Shown one piece after another: positions 6,542 to 13,242 of a DNA stretch of 16,671 bases (the first letter of the stretch is position 1; every line of letters begins with the position of its first letter). The position numbers were made by a program, and so were the translations under genes. Source of the stretch: Syntrophomonadaceae bacterium (GTDB lineage Bacteria > Bacillota > Syntrophomonadia > Syntrophomonadales > Syntrophomonadaceae); contig JAAYJY010000050.1 in the NCBI GenBank assembly GCA_012522705.1, positions 1 to 16,671 of the forward strand, given 5' to 3'. Below the pieces are notes generated by a model, which saw nothing but the letters and a program-made list of their open reading frames with translations, had not been told where the DNA came from and ran no database searches.

Positions 6542-7221
6542 CTTCCAAACATCACCCCCAGCAACATGACTGCCAGAATGGGGCCTACTGAAGCAAGGCC
6601 AACAAACCCGAAACTGGACCTTCTGCCCCCGAATCCACTGGCGACACCCACCCCCAAAGCCACAATAAAAGGAACCACAATAGGCCCGGTAGTTACACCA
6701 CCTGAATCCAGCGCCACCGGCACGAAACTTGATGGGGTAAAAAACGCCAAGGTAAAAACGGTCACATAACTGCCCATTAAGACATATTTGATTGGAATAT
6801 CTTTAATGAGCCTGAATAGAGCCAGGGCTATAAAAAAAGCAACCCCGAAAGCAACCGCCAGTATCAGTATTATCTTGGGCACCGCACCATTGGAAACCTG
6901 GTCCACCTGAGTGGCTAAAATCTGCACATCCGGTTCGGCAACCGTGATAGCAAAACCCAATAAGCCCCCGATAAGCAAAACACGTCCTATTTTCCCGGTC
7001 TTGGGCAGATAATCACCGATCATCTCTCCAATGGGGACAACCCCTATATTTGTCCCCAGAAAAAACAAAAACAACCCTGCACCAACAAAAAGGGAGCCGA
7101 GCAAGAACTGCGCCACATCAGCCCAAGGGAATTTCATCAGTACTTGAATTAACAAGATGACCAATGTAATAGGGATTACCGAATAAAGGACTTCAAGGAG
7201 CAATTCTTTGATGCTGCCCAT
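6538..7221 (-). CDS. DUF1538 membrane protein, first of a pair (UmpA-like position)
   Basis: A 227-residue integral membrane protein with about six hydrophobic segments. ATG 7221 follows GGGAGG (7233-7228) at 6 nt. Key motifs are FLGTNIGVVPIGEMIG (54-69), VAEPDVQILATQV (94-106) and LDSGGVTTGP (171-180). The same EP-V-Q and DSGG-TGP motifs occur in the next gene, so the two are distant paralogs likely to form one heteromeric complex. The EP and DSGG acids inside membrane regions are candidates for ion coordination (inference). It is first in the DUF1538-DUF1538-PII operon, with a plausible promoter at 7274-7303, and follows the usp gene in the same direction. Confidence 0.85.
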   Translation of the reverse strand: MGSIKELLLEVLYSVIPITLVILLIQVLMKFPWADVAQFLLGSLFVGAGLFLFFLGTNIGVVPIGEMIGDYLPKTGKIGRVLLIGGLLGFAITVAEPDVQILATQVDQVSNGAVPKIILILAVAFGVAFFIALALFRLIKDIPIKYVLMGSYVTVFTLAFFTPSSFVPVALDSGGVTTGPIVVPFIVALGVGVASGFGGRRSSFGFVGLASVGPILAVMLLGVMFGR

Positions 7222-7273
7222 ACATGACCTCCCTTGCCAGTGGGAATTGGAATGTTAAGTAGCTGTAGTTTAA

Positions 7274-7303
7274 AATATAATACTATGCCATAATTATTGG
7301 CAA
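7274..7303 (-). promoter_or_regulatory. Candidate promoter of the DUF1538-PII operon
   Basis: On the minus strand, -35 TTGCCA (7303-7298), an 18-bp spacer and -10 TATATT (7279-7274) stand 52 bp before the first DUF1538 start. The match is fair, and the region is locally AT-rich. Confidence 0.4.
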
Positions 7304-7382
7304 GCAATGCACAAATTCGCAAAACGGTTACTGGAGGACTGGCCGGTGCCCCCTGTGATTGCCTGAAACGCCAAGCCTCGAC

Positions 7383-7820
7383 TTACTTTATTATCATCAC
7401 CGATGTTTTGCTGTGAGACGATACTCGTTGGGAAACGCTGCCCATCAGGAAACCGGTAGCGGCAGTTCTTCCGATGTGTCCCATTATTATCAAATCCATA
7501 CTGTTGTCCTGGGCATACTTAATAATCTCCTTGGCCGGATTCCCGCTCAGCATCTCCGCAAAGAACTCCACTCTTTTCTCCCGGGCTAAATCCCGGCATC
7601 GGTCCAGGACCTCCTGAAAGGAGCCGGTCCAGGCGTAGATGGCCTCCGTCATCAAAGGAGTCGGGGCATCGCCAACATCTATATCACTTAGCAGTGAATA
7701 GTTTATGACCGCTACCGCAAATAGCTGGGCCTGATAGACCTGGGCCAGTTCTACCGCCCGGGCCATCACCCGGTCGGCAATCTTGGAATTGTCCAGGGCG
7801 ACCATTACCTTTTTGATCAT
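7383..7820 (-). CDS. Universal stress protein (UspA family, ATP-binding type)
   Basis: A 145-residue single-domain Usp protein. The frame is open to 7919, but ATG 7820 follows GGGGGAGGG at a normal distance and gives MIKKVMVALDNSKIA, the standard first strand and loop. The C-terminal half has LIIMGHIGRTAATGFLMGSVS (110-130). This fits the ATP-binding pattern G-2x-G-9x-G-S (G114, G117, G127, S128), followed by VMIIK as the last strand. Such proteins are cytosolic and often govern or accompany transporters. Its position just upstream of the DUF1538-PII operon in the same direction suggests a functional link, but the 161-bp gap with a candidate promoter means co-transcription is uncertain. Confidence 0.9.
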   Translation of the reverse strand: MIKKVMVALDNSKIADRVMARAVELAQVYQAQLFAVAVINYSLLSDIDVGDAPTPLMTEAIYAWTGSFQEVLDRCRDLAREKRVEFFAEMLSGNPAKEIIKYAQDNSMDLIIMGHIGRTAATGFLMGSVSQRVSSHSKTSVMIIK

Positions 7821-8135
7821 TATCAATTCCCTCCCCCTTATTGCTTCCCCATGTTCCCCGCGATCCCAAAATCCTTCTACGTATATCTTATAGGATTTTC
7901 TCTCATGCTGAAACCCCAACCCAACCAGGTACTAACTAAGTCCAAAGCTACACCGCTGACAGCTTATCCAAGTAAAAAAGGGCAACTGGCTGTTCTCAGC
8001 CAGTTGCCCTCCCAGAAACATGGACATATTTTTTGTCAGACATATAGAAACGAATTTCTCACAACATTTTGCCGCTTCGAGAATCTGCTAGCCCTGCCCA
8101 CTTCGCAGCCGGGCTTAACGTTGCCCCTTGTCAAG
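7821..8135. other. Intergenic region between usp and carD copy 2
   Basis: This 315-bp gap contains the carD copy 2 terminator (7974-8009) and a 7-bp inverted repeat, AAAATCC (7868-7874) and GGATTTT (7893-7899), in the usp upstream region. I see no gene on either strand and no convincing -35/-10 pair for usp. Confidence 0.4.
7974..8009 (-). terminator. Terminator of carD copy 2
   Basis: A perfect 13-bp stem GGGCAACTGGCTG/CAGCCAGTTGCCC (7980-7992 and 7997-8009) with a 4-nt loop is followed on the minus strand by TTTTTT (7979-7974). It lies 127 bp beyond the carD copy 2 stop. Confidence 0.88.
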
Positions 8136-8630
8136 TTATTTGGAGATATGATCAAGGATAAAGGGAACAACTGCTTCCGGTTCCATGTTCAAGGCTATCG
8201 CAAACTCTTCGTTTAGGTGCTTTTCAGCGGCATTCATGATGTCTTCGTCCGTTTTAGATAGTTTCTTGCCAACTAAAGACCTTTCTTCTTTCTCTAGATA
8301 CAAGGTCCGAATAATCCTTATCAACTCTTCATTTTTCCCTGATTTAAGAGCAGCCTTGAAGTTAGAATTTCTTTGCCGGTCATCATCCAGCCAGACGGTT
8401 TCTGTTTTCGGCATAGATGCCATCAATGACATTATGTCCTTTTTGGTAATTATGGGCCTCATCCTGACATTTTGCTCGTCTACCGGAACCTTAATAGTCA
8501 GATTATCATTACTGACTGGTTGTAATACGTAGTATTCGGTGTCATTATTACTGATCTCGTCCTTGGCGATATCGGTAATTCTGCATACCCCGGTCAAACC
8601 GTAGACAATATAATCGTTCACTTCAAACAT
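8136..8630 (-). CDS. CarD/CdnL-family RNA polymerase-binding regulator, copy 2
   Basis: A 164-residue paralog of the protein at 4195-4689, colinear over its full length. ATG 8630 follows GGGGG at 5 nt. The N-terminal RNAP-interacting domain (NDYIVYGLTGVCRITDI) is almost identical to copy 1, as are LTIKVPV, MRPIITK and FKAALKSGKNEEL. Most differences fall in residues 49-88 and in the last 20 residues (EPEAVVPFILDHISK), which is the C-terminal helical part. This suggests conserved polymerase binding with diverging DNA or partner contacts (inference). It is a single-gene unit with an extended -10 promoter, the shared hairpin leader and its own terminator. Confidence 0.88.
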   Translation of the reverse strand: MFEVNDYIVYGLTGVCRITDIAKDEISNNDTEYYVLQPVSNDNLTIKVPVDEQNVRMRPIITKKDIMSLMASMPKTETVWLDDDRQRNSNFKAALKSGKNEELIRIIRTLYLEKEERSLVGKKLSKTDEDIMNAAEKHLNEEFAIALNMEPEAVVPFILDHISK

Positions 8631-8685
8631 GGAATCCCCCTTGCATATGACTCTCTATTCCATTCTGCGGCTGGATACGGAACAC

Positions 8686-8738
8686 AAAAAAGCAGTTTCG
8701 ATGACCGGGTCAGCGGCGCCGAAACTACATTTCCTGCT
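8686..8738 (-). promoter_or_regulatory. Conserved terminator-like hairpin leader upstream of carD copy 2
   Basis: On the minus strand, arm GTAGTTTCG (8728-8720) pairs with CGAAACTGC (8700-8692) over nine pairs (one G-U) around a 19-nt loop, followed by TTTTTT (8691-8686). The promoter -10 at 8750-8745 predicts a transcript start near 8738, so this hairpin would be the first structure in the mRNA, about 55 nt before ATG. The 5' arm and its upstream flank are identical to carD copy 1. The 3' arm differs at two bases, both keeping the pairing as U-A or U-G. Confidence 0.65.
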
Positions 8739-8744
8739 AGGATT

Positions 8745-8753
8745 ATTATACCA
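8745..8753 (-). promoter_or_regulatory. Extended -10 promoter of carD copy 2
   Basis: The minus strand reads TGGTATAAT, an extended -10 (TGnTATAAT), with -10 at 8750-8745. The -35 position (TCGTCC, 8773-8768) is poor and touches the end of a long inverted repeat at 8772-8815. Confidence 0.6.
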
Positions 8754-8771
8754 TAAAATCTAGATCAGGAC

Positions 8772-8815
8772 GAATATTGAATCCCTTGAAGAAGATAACA
8801 AGGGATTCAATATTC
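8772..8815. repeat. Perfect 17-bp inverted repeat between tusA and carD copy 2
   Basis: GAATATTGAATCCCTTG (8772-8788) and CAAGGGATTCAATATTC (8799-8815) form an uninterrupted 17-bp dyad with a 10-nt loop. It lies 24 bp beyond the tusA-like stop and abuts the -35 region of carD copy 2. It has no T-run on either side, so it is either an atypical terminator of yedE-tusA or a protein-binding site. Confidence 0.6.
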
Positions 8816-8839
8816 CGGACCAATAACGAGAACCCGTTT

Positions 8840-9055
8840 TTATTTAGGCTTGGTAATTTGCATGGTCCATTCATCGGGGTTTTCCGTGCTAAAATTCACC
8901 TGACAGCCTTGGGACAGGGCAAACTTGGTCACGTTTTCTTTGGATACATTGCCAGAGCCAATGACCTCTAGCTCTCCACTGCTCTTAGCCAAGGCTTTTT
9001 GGGTCTTCAGGACCGGAATTGGGCAGCTCAGCCCCCGTACATCGATAGTGTCCAT
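8840..9055 (-). CDS. TusA-like sulfur carrier protein (YedF/SirA N-terminal type)
   Basis: A 71-residue TusA/SirA/YedF-fold protein with the signature RGLSCPIPVLKTQKAL; C11 of the CPxP motif is the expected persulfide carrier. ATG 9055 directly follows the TAG stop of the upstream transporter and has GGGAGGTGG inside that gene's end as ribosome site, so the two are coupled. It has the length of a lone TusA domain; the DsrE-like second half found in full YedF proteins is absent. The likely role is receiving sulfur or selenium from the YedE-like transporter in the cytosol. Which element is carried is unknown. Confidence 0.9.
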   Translation of the reverse strand: MDTIDVRGLSCPIPVLKTQKALAKSSGELEVIGSGNVSKENVTKFALSQGCQVNFSTENPDEWTMQITKPK

Positions 9056-10138
9056 CTATGCTTCCACCTCCCTGTACAGCCACCCGAGCAGACTTAAGAT
9101 AACGATCCCGGCGAGCACTCCGATCTCGCCGTATGTGGTTGTCCCGGCTCCGCTGGAAGCCATCAAGAAATTGTGCGAGATAGCAGCCCCGGCCACCATC
9201 CCTAAGACGGCGACAGCAGCATCCATATCACCTTCGCTGCTAAGCACCAGCTGCCGCAAGGGGCAGCCTCCCAAAAGGACTGCGGCCTGTCCTACCAGGA
9301 ACAATCCCAGGAAGTTGAAGATGTGGTTGGTATGGGCGATAGGTTGATCGGCAAAACCGAGATTAAATTTGCCCAGGGCCAGATTCAAAACGAAAACCGC
9401 TACTAAGATGCCGCCATAAGCGAGCAACATCCCTTTAGCGCCGACCAGGAAAAAATCACGAAACCCTCCGCTTAAACACAGACGCGCCTTCTGGGCCAGA
9501 AAACCTACCACCAAGCCAGCTCCCAAAGCGATCAGAATGGGCGCATGCATACTGCCTGGCCCGGACGTACTGAAAAACAAAGGCCCGCCCGCTTTAGGAT
9601 TGATACTGAAACCGGCCACCAACAAGCCCAACAGCCCCAATATTACGACAATATACACATACCCTCCCGCCTGGCTGTTGGTCTCAGGTCTGGCGGCGCC
9701 CAAATCGAAGCCTCTTTTTAAGAAAAAGATGCCCCACAGAATGCCGACGATAAAACCTGCTAAACCGACCACGGCATTAAGGTCCCCGCCCCCGATACGG
9801 ATCATATCCCGCAAGGGACATCCCAAGAATACCAGCGCACCGATCATCATGAACACACCCATTAAGAACCGCACCATGACCGATGAGCCTCCCCGGGCTT
9901 TAAACTCTTTGCCCAAGAACGCTGCCCCGAATGCCCCTATCGACAGGCCCAGAATTTCCGGGCGTACGTATTGGACCACATCGGCGCGATGGAATCCCAG
10001 CCCCCCGGCCATGTCCCGCAGAAAGCAGGCAATGCAGAATCCCATGTTGGCTGGATTGCCTTTGGTCACGAGGTATACTGCCAACACTCCTATGGTTAAC
10101 CCCACAAACGCCAAAAACCAGTTTTCCTTGTTCTTCAA
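9056..10138 (-). CDS. yedE: YedE/YeeE-family transporter, putative selenium or thiosulfate importer
   Basis: A 360-residue membrane protein of the Sulf_transp (YeeE/YedE) family. Start: TTG 10138 sits 7 nt from AGGAGG (10151-10146); the GTG at 10144 is in frame but only one base from it, too close. Two internal halves repeat the same motifs: MGFCIACFLRD (32-42, C35 and C38) with LGCPLRDMIR (105-114), and ARLCLSGGFRDF (218-229, C221) with GGCPLRQLVL (290-299). Conserved cysteines C107, C221 and C292 fit thiol-based substrate hand-over described for YeeE. The opening IACFLRDMAG and YVRPEILGL resemble the YedE subgroup assigned to selenium metabolism, but selD is not in the window. It is co-transcribed with the TusA-like gene. 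Confidence 0.85.
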   Translation of the reverse strand: MKNKENWFLAFVGLTIGVLAVYLVTKGNPANMGFCIACFLRDMAGGLGFHRADVVQYVRPEILGLSIGAFGAAFLGKEFKARGGSSVMVRFLMGVFMMIGALVFLGCPLRDMIRIGGGDLNAVVGLAGFIVGILWGIFFLKRGFDLGAARPETNSQAGGYVYIVVILGLLGLLVAGFSINPKAGGPLFFSTSGPGSMHAPILIALGAGLVVGFLAQKARLCLSGGFRDFFLVGAKGMLLAYGGILVAVFVLNLALGKFNLGFADQPIAHTNHIFNFLGLFLVGQAAVLLGGCPLRQLVLSSEGDMDAAVAVLGMVAGAAISHNFLMASSGAGTTTYGEIGVLAGIVILSLLGWLYREVEA

Positions 10139-10442
10139 AACCACCCCTCCTTCTATTCCCCATCTTCATTAATAATATGTATTCTGTTTATTATATTCGA
10201 CACATTTTTCTCTACTCCTGCATTGTTATTCTAACCTTTGGTTATATCCCGTTTGGATCGTGGTGTCGGCATAAACGCTAAATTAAGCCCCTCGGACCAG
10301 GCGCCTGTTCAAAGAAGTACGTATCGTTAAAAAAATTAACGGCTACAAAAATAAAAAGAGCATGCCGCTCTCTTTATTGTCACATTTTCATTTATCCTCT
10401 AAAACTGTATCACCAGCAGTTACTTCATCTGATCTTGCTTCC
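10139..10442. other. Intergenic region upstream of yedE
   Basis: This 304-bp stretch holds the lysC terminator, a CGTTAA-AAAAA-TTAACG inverted repeat (10325-10341), the palindrome CAGGCGCCTG (10298-10307) and a TATAAT on the minus strand (10195-10190) without a clear -35. I recognise no gene or known riboswitch here. Confidence 0.4.
10347..10371 (-). terminator. Terminator of the hom-lysC operon
   Basis: On the minus strand, stem AGAGC/GCTCT (10371-10367 and 10361-10357) with a 5-nt loop is followed by TTTTTATTTT (10356-10347). It lies 71 bp beyond the lysC stop. The stem is short, but the T-tract is long. Confidence 0.7.
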
Positions 10443-10928
10443 TTATTCTCCTTGATCCAGATGGAAGGCAACGTGCAAGGCCCTGACTGCATCCTCGATT
10501 CGGTCCTCATCGATTATGCAGCTTATCTTGATCTCCGAGGTGCTGATCATATGGATATTGATGTCCTGGCGGGCCAGGGCGTCAAACATGGCCGCGGCCA
10601 CTCCCCGATTGCTCTGCATCCCCGCACCCACTATGGATACCTTAGCCACTTCGGTGCTGTAGGACATTCCTGACGCTCCGATTTTGATCACGATCTCGTT
10701 GACCACTTGACGAGCTTTGTTGAATTCGCTCCTCTCGATGGTAAAAGCGATGTCATTACGGTCGTCGCGCATGGCGCTCTGGATAACCATGTCGACATTT
10801 ATGCGATGGTCGGCCAGGATTTTAAAAATTATACTGGCCACCCCAGGCTGATCCGGCACATCGAACAAGGCTATCCTGGCTACATTTGTATCATGGGCAA
10901 TTCCGCTAACTACTCTATGTTCTTCCAT
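10443..10928 (-). CDS. Probable aspartokinase beta subunit from internal start in lysC
   Basis: Codon 246 of lysC is ATG (10928-10926). It is preceded by GGAGG (10941-10937) at exactly 8 nt, an ideal ribosome site in the middle of a coding region. Translation from it gives a 161-residue protein made only of the ACT regulatory region. In B. subtilis aspartokinase II, an in-frame internal start at the same codon number produces a separate beta subunit, forming an alpha2-beta2 enzyme (established for that species). Production here is inferred from the matching position and ribosome site. Confidence 0.6.
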   Translation of the reverse strand: MEEHRVVSGIAHDTNVARIALFDVPDQPGVASIIFKILADHRINVDMVIQSAMRDDRNDIAFTIERSEFNKARQVVNEIVIKIGASGMSYSTEVAKVSIVGAGMQSNRGVAAAMFDALARQDINIHMISTSEIKISCIIDEDRIEDAVRALHVAFHLDQGE

Positions 10929-11663
10929 TTCCGCAACCTCCGTAATCAAAGTACCCGGATTATTGTTGAAGCTGTTCCTGACTTCTACATCCACGTGATA
11001 AAGCATGGCAAATTCAACTGCCCGAGGCTGCAAGACCAGTGCCCCCAAACTGGCTAGTTCCAGCATCTCCTCGTAGGATAGCAGCGATATCTGGCGGGCG
11101 TTCTCAACTATGCGGGGGTCAGCCGTATATACCCCATCTACATCGGAAAATATTATGCAATGGTCCGCCGCAAGACTTGCGGCCAAGGCCACCGCAGTCG
11201 TGTCGGAGCCACCTCTTCCCAGGGTTGTGATATCAGCATCGGGAGAGATTCCCTGGAATCCAGCAATTATTACTACCTCGCCCTGAGCAAGTTCCTTCTT
11301 GATACGGCTGGTATCCAGATTCATGATTCGGGCCTTGCCATACTGGCTGTCAGATTCAATGCCAGCCTGCCAACCGGTCAATGAAACCGCTGGACAGTTA
11401 ATATTGGCAAGGGTCATGGCCAGCAAGGCCGCTGACTGTTGCTCGCCGGTAGCCAACAACATATCCAGTTCCCGCTCGGGCAGTTCGTTGCCAATATTCC
11501 AAGCCATCTCCAGCAGATCATCGGTAGTATCTCCCATGGCCGACACCACCACCACTAGGCTGTGCCCCTGATCCTTAACGGCCGCAATGCGATGGGCCAC
11601 GCTGCGTATCTTTTCCAATGAGCCCACCGAAGTTCCCCCAAATTTGGTCACCCACAAAGACAA
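10443..11663 (-). CDS. lysC: Aspartate kinase (alpha subunit)
   Basis: A 406-residue monofunctional aspartokinase phosphorylating L-aspartate, the first step to lysine, threonine and methionine. Start TTG 11663 follows AAGGAG at about 10 nt, with that site overlapping the hom stop region. The kinase domain has KFGGTSVGS (7-15), ATGEQQSA (71-78), GFQGISPDADITTLGRGGSD (135-154) and FSDVDGVYTADPR (172-184). The C-terminal third has paired ACT domains: FDVPDQPGVASIIF (267-280) and SIVGAGMQSNRGVAAAMF (343-360), the usual allosteric lysine/threonine site. The length matches the B. subtilis LysC (aspartokinase II) type. It is second in an operon after hom, separated by 14 nt. An internal start at codon 246 is annotated separately. 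Confidence 0.95.
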   Translation of the reverse strand: MSLWVTKFGGTSVGSLEKIRSVAHRIAAVKDQGHSLVVVVSAMGDTTDDLLEMAWNIGNELPERELDMLLATGEQQSAALLAMTLANINCPAVSLTGWQAGIESDSQYGKARIMNLDTSRIKKELAQGEVVIIAGFQGISPDADITTLGRGGSDTTAVALAASLAADHCIIFSDVDGVYTADPRIVENARQISLLSYEEMLELASLGALVLQPRAVEFAMLYHVDVEVRNSFNNNPGTLITEVAEMEEHRVVSGIAHDTNVARIALFDVPDQPGVASIIFKILADHRINVDMVIQSAMRDDRNDIAFTIERSEFNKARQVVNEIVIKIGASGMSYSTEVAKVSIVGAGMQSNRGVAAAMFDALARQDINIHMISTSEIKISCIIDEDRIEDAVRALHVAFHLDQGE

Positions 11664-11677
11664 TTTCGTTCACTCCT

Positions 11678-12964
11678 TTATTCTTCAACACCCTCAAGTC
11701 TTATAACATTGTTGATTTGGGCCACGATATCCATTCCTTTCAGGGTCTGGAGCGAATCCTGCAGGTATTTTTCCTTGACGGTATGGGTTATCAGTTTCAA
11801 TTCAGCCTTTTCAGCACTGCTGGATTTCTGAATCACACTGGCGATGCTGACCTGGTTGGCTCCGAACACTCCCGCTATGCCGGCTAAAACCCCGGGCCGA
11901 TCAGTAACATTCATCCGGACATAGTATTGAGCGCGCAACTCGCCTATAGGAAGTATCTCCTTCTCCTCGTAGCAGGTGCAGCCTATCCTAGTGATTGTCT
12001 GGAAGGCCATGTTGCGCCCGATCTCGATAATATCCCCCACCACTGCGCTGGCGGTGGGCATCTGCCCGGCCCCCCGGCCGAAATGCATCACCTCACCAAC
12101 CGCATTGCCACGCACGAAGACGGCGTTGAAAACTCCATTGACGCTGGCCAGGGGGTGCCCCGCCGGGAGAAAGGCCGGGTGTACCCGCGCCTGTATCTTG
12201 CCCTCGGTTTCTTTGGCTATGGCCAGGAGCTTGATTACGAATCCAAGTTCAAGGGCATACAGGATGTCTTTGGCGGTTATGGAGGTAATGCCTTCAACAT
12301 AGACATCGTCCAGAGTAACCCGGCTGTTGAAAGCTATAGAGGATAAGATGGCTATTTTCCGGGCAGCGTCCAAACCTCCTATATCGGCGGTGGGATCGGA
12401 TTCAGCATAGCCCAGTTGCTGGGCTTCCCGCAGCACTTCCCCAAAATCGCGGCCTTCCTGGCTCATTTTGGTGAGGATGTAATTGGTGGTGCCGTTCAGG
12501 ATGCCGATTACTTCCTGGATCTTGTTGCCGGCCAGGGACTGCTTTAGGGGATAGATGATAGGAATACCCCCGCCCACACTGGCTTCAAAATAGAAATCCA
12601 CCCCGTTTCTGGCGGCAGCGGTAAAAACTTCTTCACCATGTTCGGCGATCAGATCCTTATTGGCTGTCACCACATGTTTGCCTTTTTCCATGGCAGCAGT
12701 AATGAAACTTAAGGCTGGCTCGATCCCCCCTATTAGTTCCACTACTATGTCTATGGACTCATCATTGATTATCTCATCAATGCTATCCACGATCATATTA
12801 TCAGCGATACCTAACTGGCGGCATTTTTGCCGGTCCCGTTCCAGCACCTTGCTCAAGACCACTTCGGAACCGGTCTTGGCCTCAATGGCGGCACGGTTTT
12901 CCTGCAACAGCAGGACGACACCCGACCCTACAGTCCCGCATCCTAACAAGCCTATCTTTATCAT
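11678..12964 (-). CDS. hom: Homoserine dehydrogenase with ACT domain
   Basis: A 428-residue NAD(P)-dependent homoserine dehydrogenase reducing aspartate semialdehyde to homoserine. Start: the frame is open to 12988, but ATG 12964 has AGGAGGT (12977-12971) 6 nt upstream and begins MIKIGLLGCGTVGSG, the nucleotide-binding G-x-G-x-x-G. Other signatures are VVTANKDLIA (98-107), EASVGGGIPII (128-138), GILNGTTNYIL (154-164), and the family signature QQLGYAESDPTADIGGLDAARK (182-203, including catalytic-type D and K). The C-terminus from about residue 347 is an ACT domain (YYVRMNVTDRPGVLAGIAG), typical of threonine-inhibited enzymes. It is the first gene of hom-lysC and has a strong promoter with a very short leader. 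Confidence 0.95.
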   Translation of the reverse strand: MIKIGLLGCGTVGSGVVLLLQENRAAIEAKTGSEVVLSKVLERDRQKCRQLGIADNMIVDSIDEIINDESIDIVVELIGGIEPALSFITAAMEKGKHVVTANKDLIAEHGEEVFTAAARNGVDFYFEASVGGGIPIIYPLKQSLAGNKIQEVIGILNGTTNYILTKMSQEGRDFGEVLREAQQLGYAESDPTADIGGLDAARKIAILSSIAFNSRVTLDDVYVEGITSITAKDILYALELGFVIKLLAIAKETEGKIQARVHPAFLPAGHPLASVNGVFNAVFVRGNAVGEVMHFGRGAGQMPTASAVVGDIIEIGRNMAFQTITRIGCTCYEEKEILPIGELRAQYYVRMNVTDRPGVLAGIAGVFGANQVSIASVIQKSSSAEKAELKLITHTVKEKYLQDSLQTLKGMDIVAQINNVIRLEGVEE

Positions 12965-12986
12965 ATAATTACCTCCTGATTCCGAC

Positions 12987-13016
12987 ATTATAGCACTTGC
13001 ATTTCATGGTGAGCAA
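12987..13016 (-). promoter_or_regulatory. Promoter of the hom-lysC operon
   Basis: On the minus strand, -35 TTGCTC (13016-13011), an 18-bp spacer and -10 TATAAT (12992-12987) form an extended -10 (TGCTATAAT). The predicted transcript start near 12980 is only a few bases before the ribosome site, leaving no room for a riboswitch or T-box in the hom mRNA leader. Confidence 0.72.
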
Positions 13017-13056
13017 GATAGTCGGGCTGGGAATGGTTTCTCAGGTAGGTTCCTGT

Positions 13057-13227
13057 CTATGTCCTCCCCATAAAAAACAACCCCGGTGACCATAAGTGTT
13101 TCCCGGAGTTGTATCCCGTCTCTACAGGCTTGGCCAGAATAGCTATCCGTTTGGTGATTCCAGATCCAATCTTTAAGAAACCTAGTGGGGTTTTGCCTAT
13201 TATGATAGTGGATGATAGGAGAATCAT
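13057..13227 (-). CDS. Possible 56-aa small ORF between two terminators
   Basis: An ATG at 13227 with a weak AGGA five bases upstream opens a 56-codon frame ending in TAG 13059-13057. The product is rich in isoleucine, glycine and lysine (starts MILLSSTIIIGKTPLGF). It resembles nothing I know. The second terminator hairpin (13072-13112) lies within its last third, and the opposite strand is open in the same register, so coding status is doubtful; a small RNA is equally possible. Confidence 0.18.
   Translation of the reverse strand: MILLSSTIIIGKTPLGFLKIGSGITKRIAILAKPVETGYNSGKHLWSPGLFFMGRT
13072..13112 (-). terminator. Terminator between the spoIVA end and the hom promoter
   Basis: On the minus strand, ACAACTCCGG pairs with CCGGGGTTGT (one mismatch, arms 13112-13103 and 13086-13077) and is followed by TTTTTT. 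It is about 130 bp beyond the spoIVA terminator and upstream of the hom promoter, so it ends a transcript that is neither spoIVA proper nor hom. Confidence 0.7.
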
Positions 13228-13242
13228 CTCTGTCCTGACGCA

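Noticed and set aside
9537..10172. 211-codon plus-strand frame opposite yedE.
   Set aside because: It is antisense to a conserved transporter, with proline/lysine-rich low-complexity composition typical of a shadow frame.
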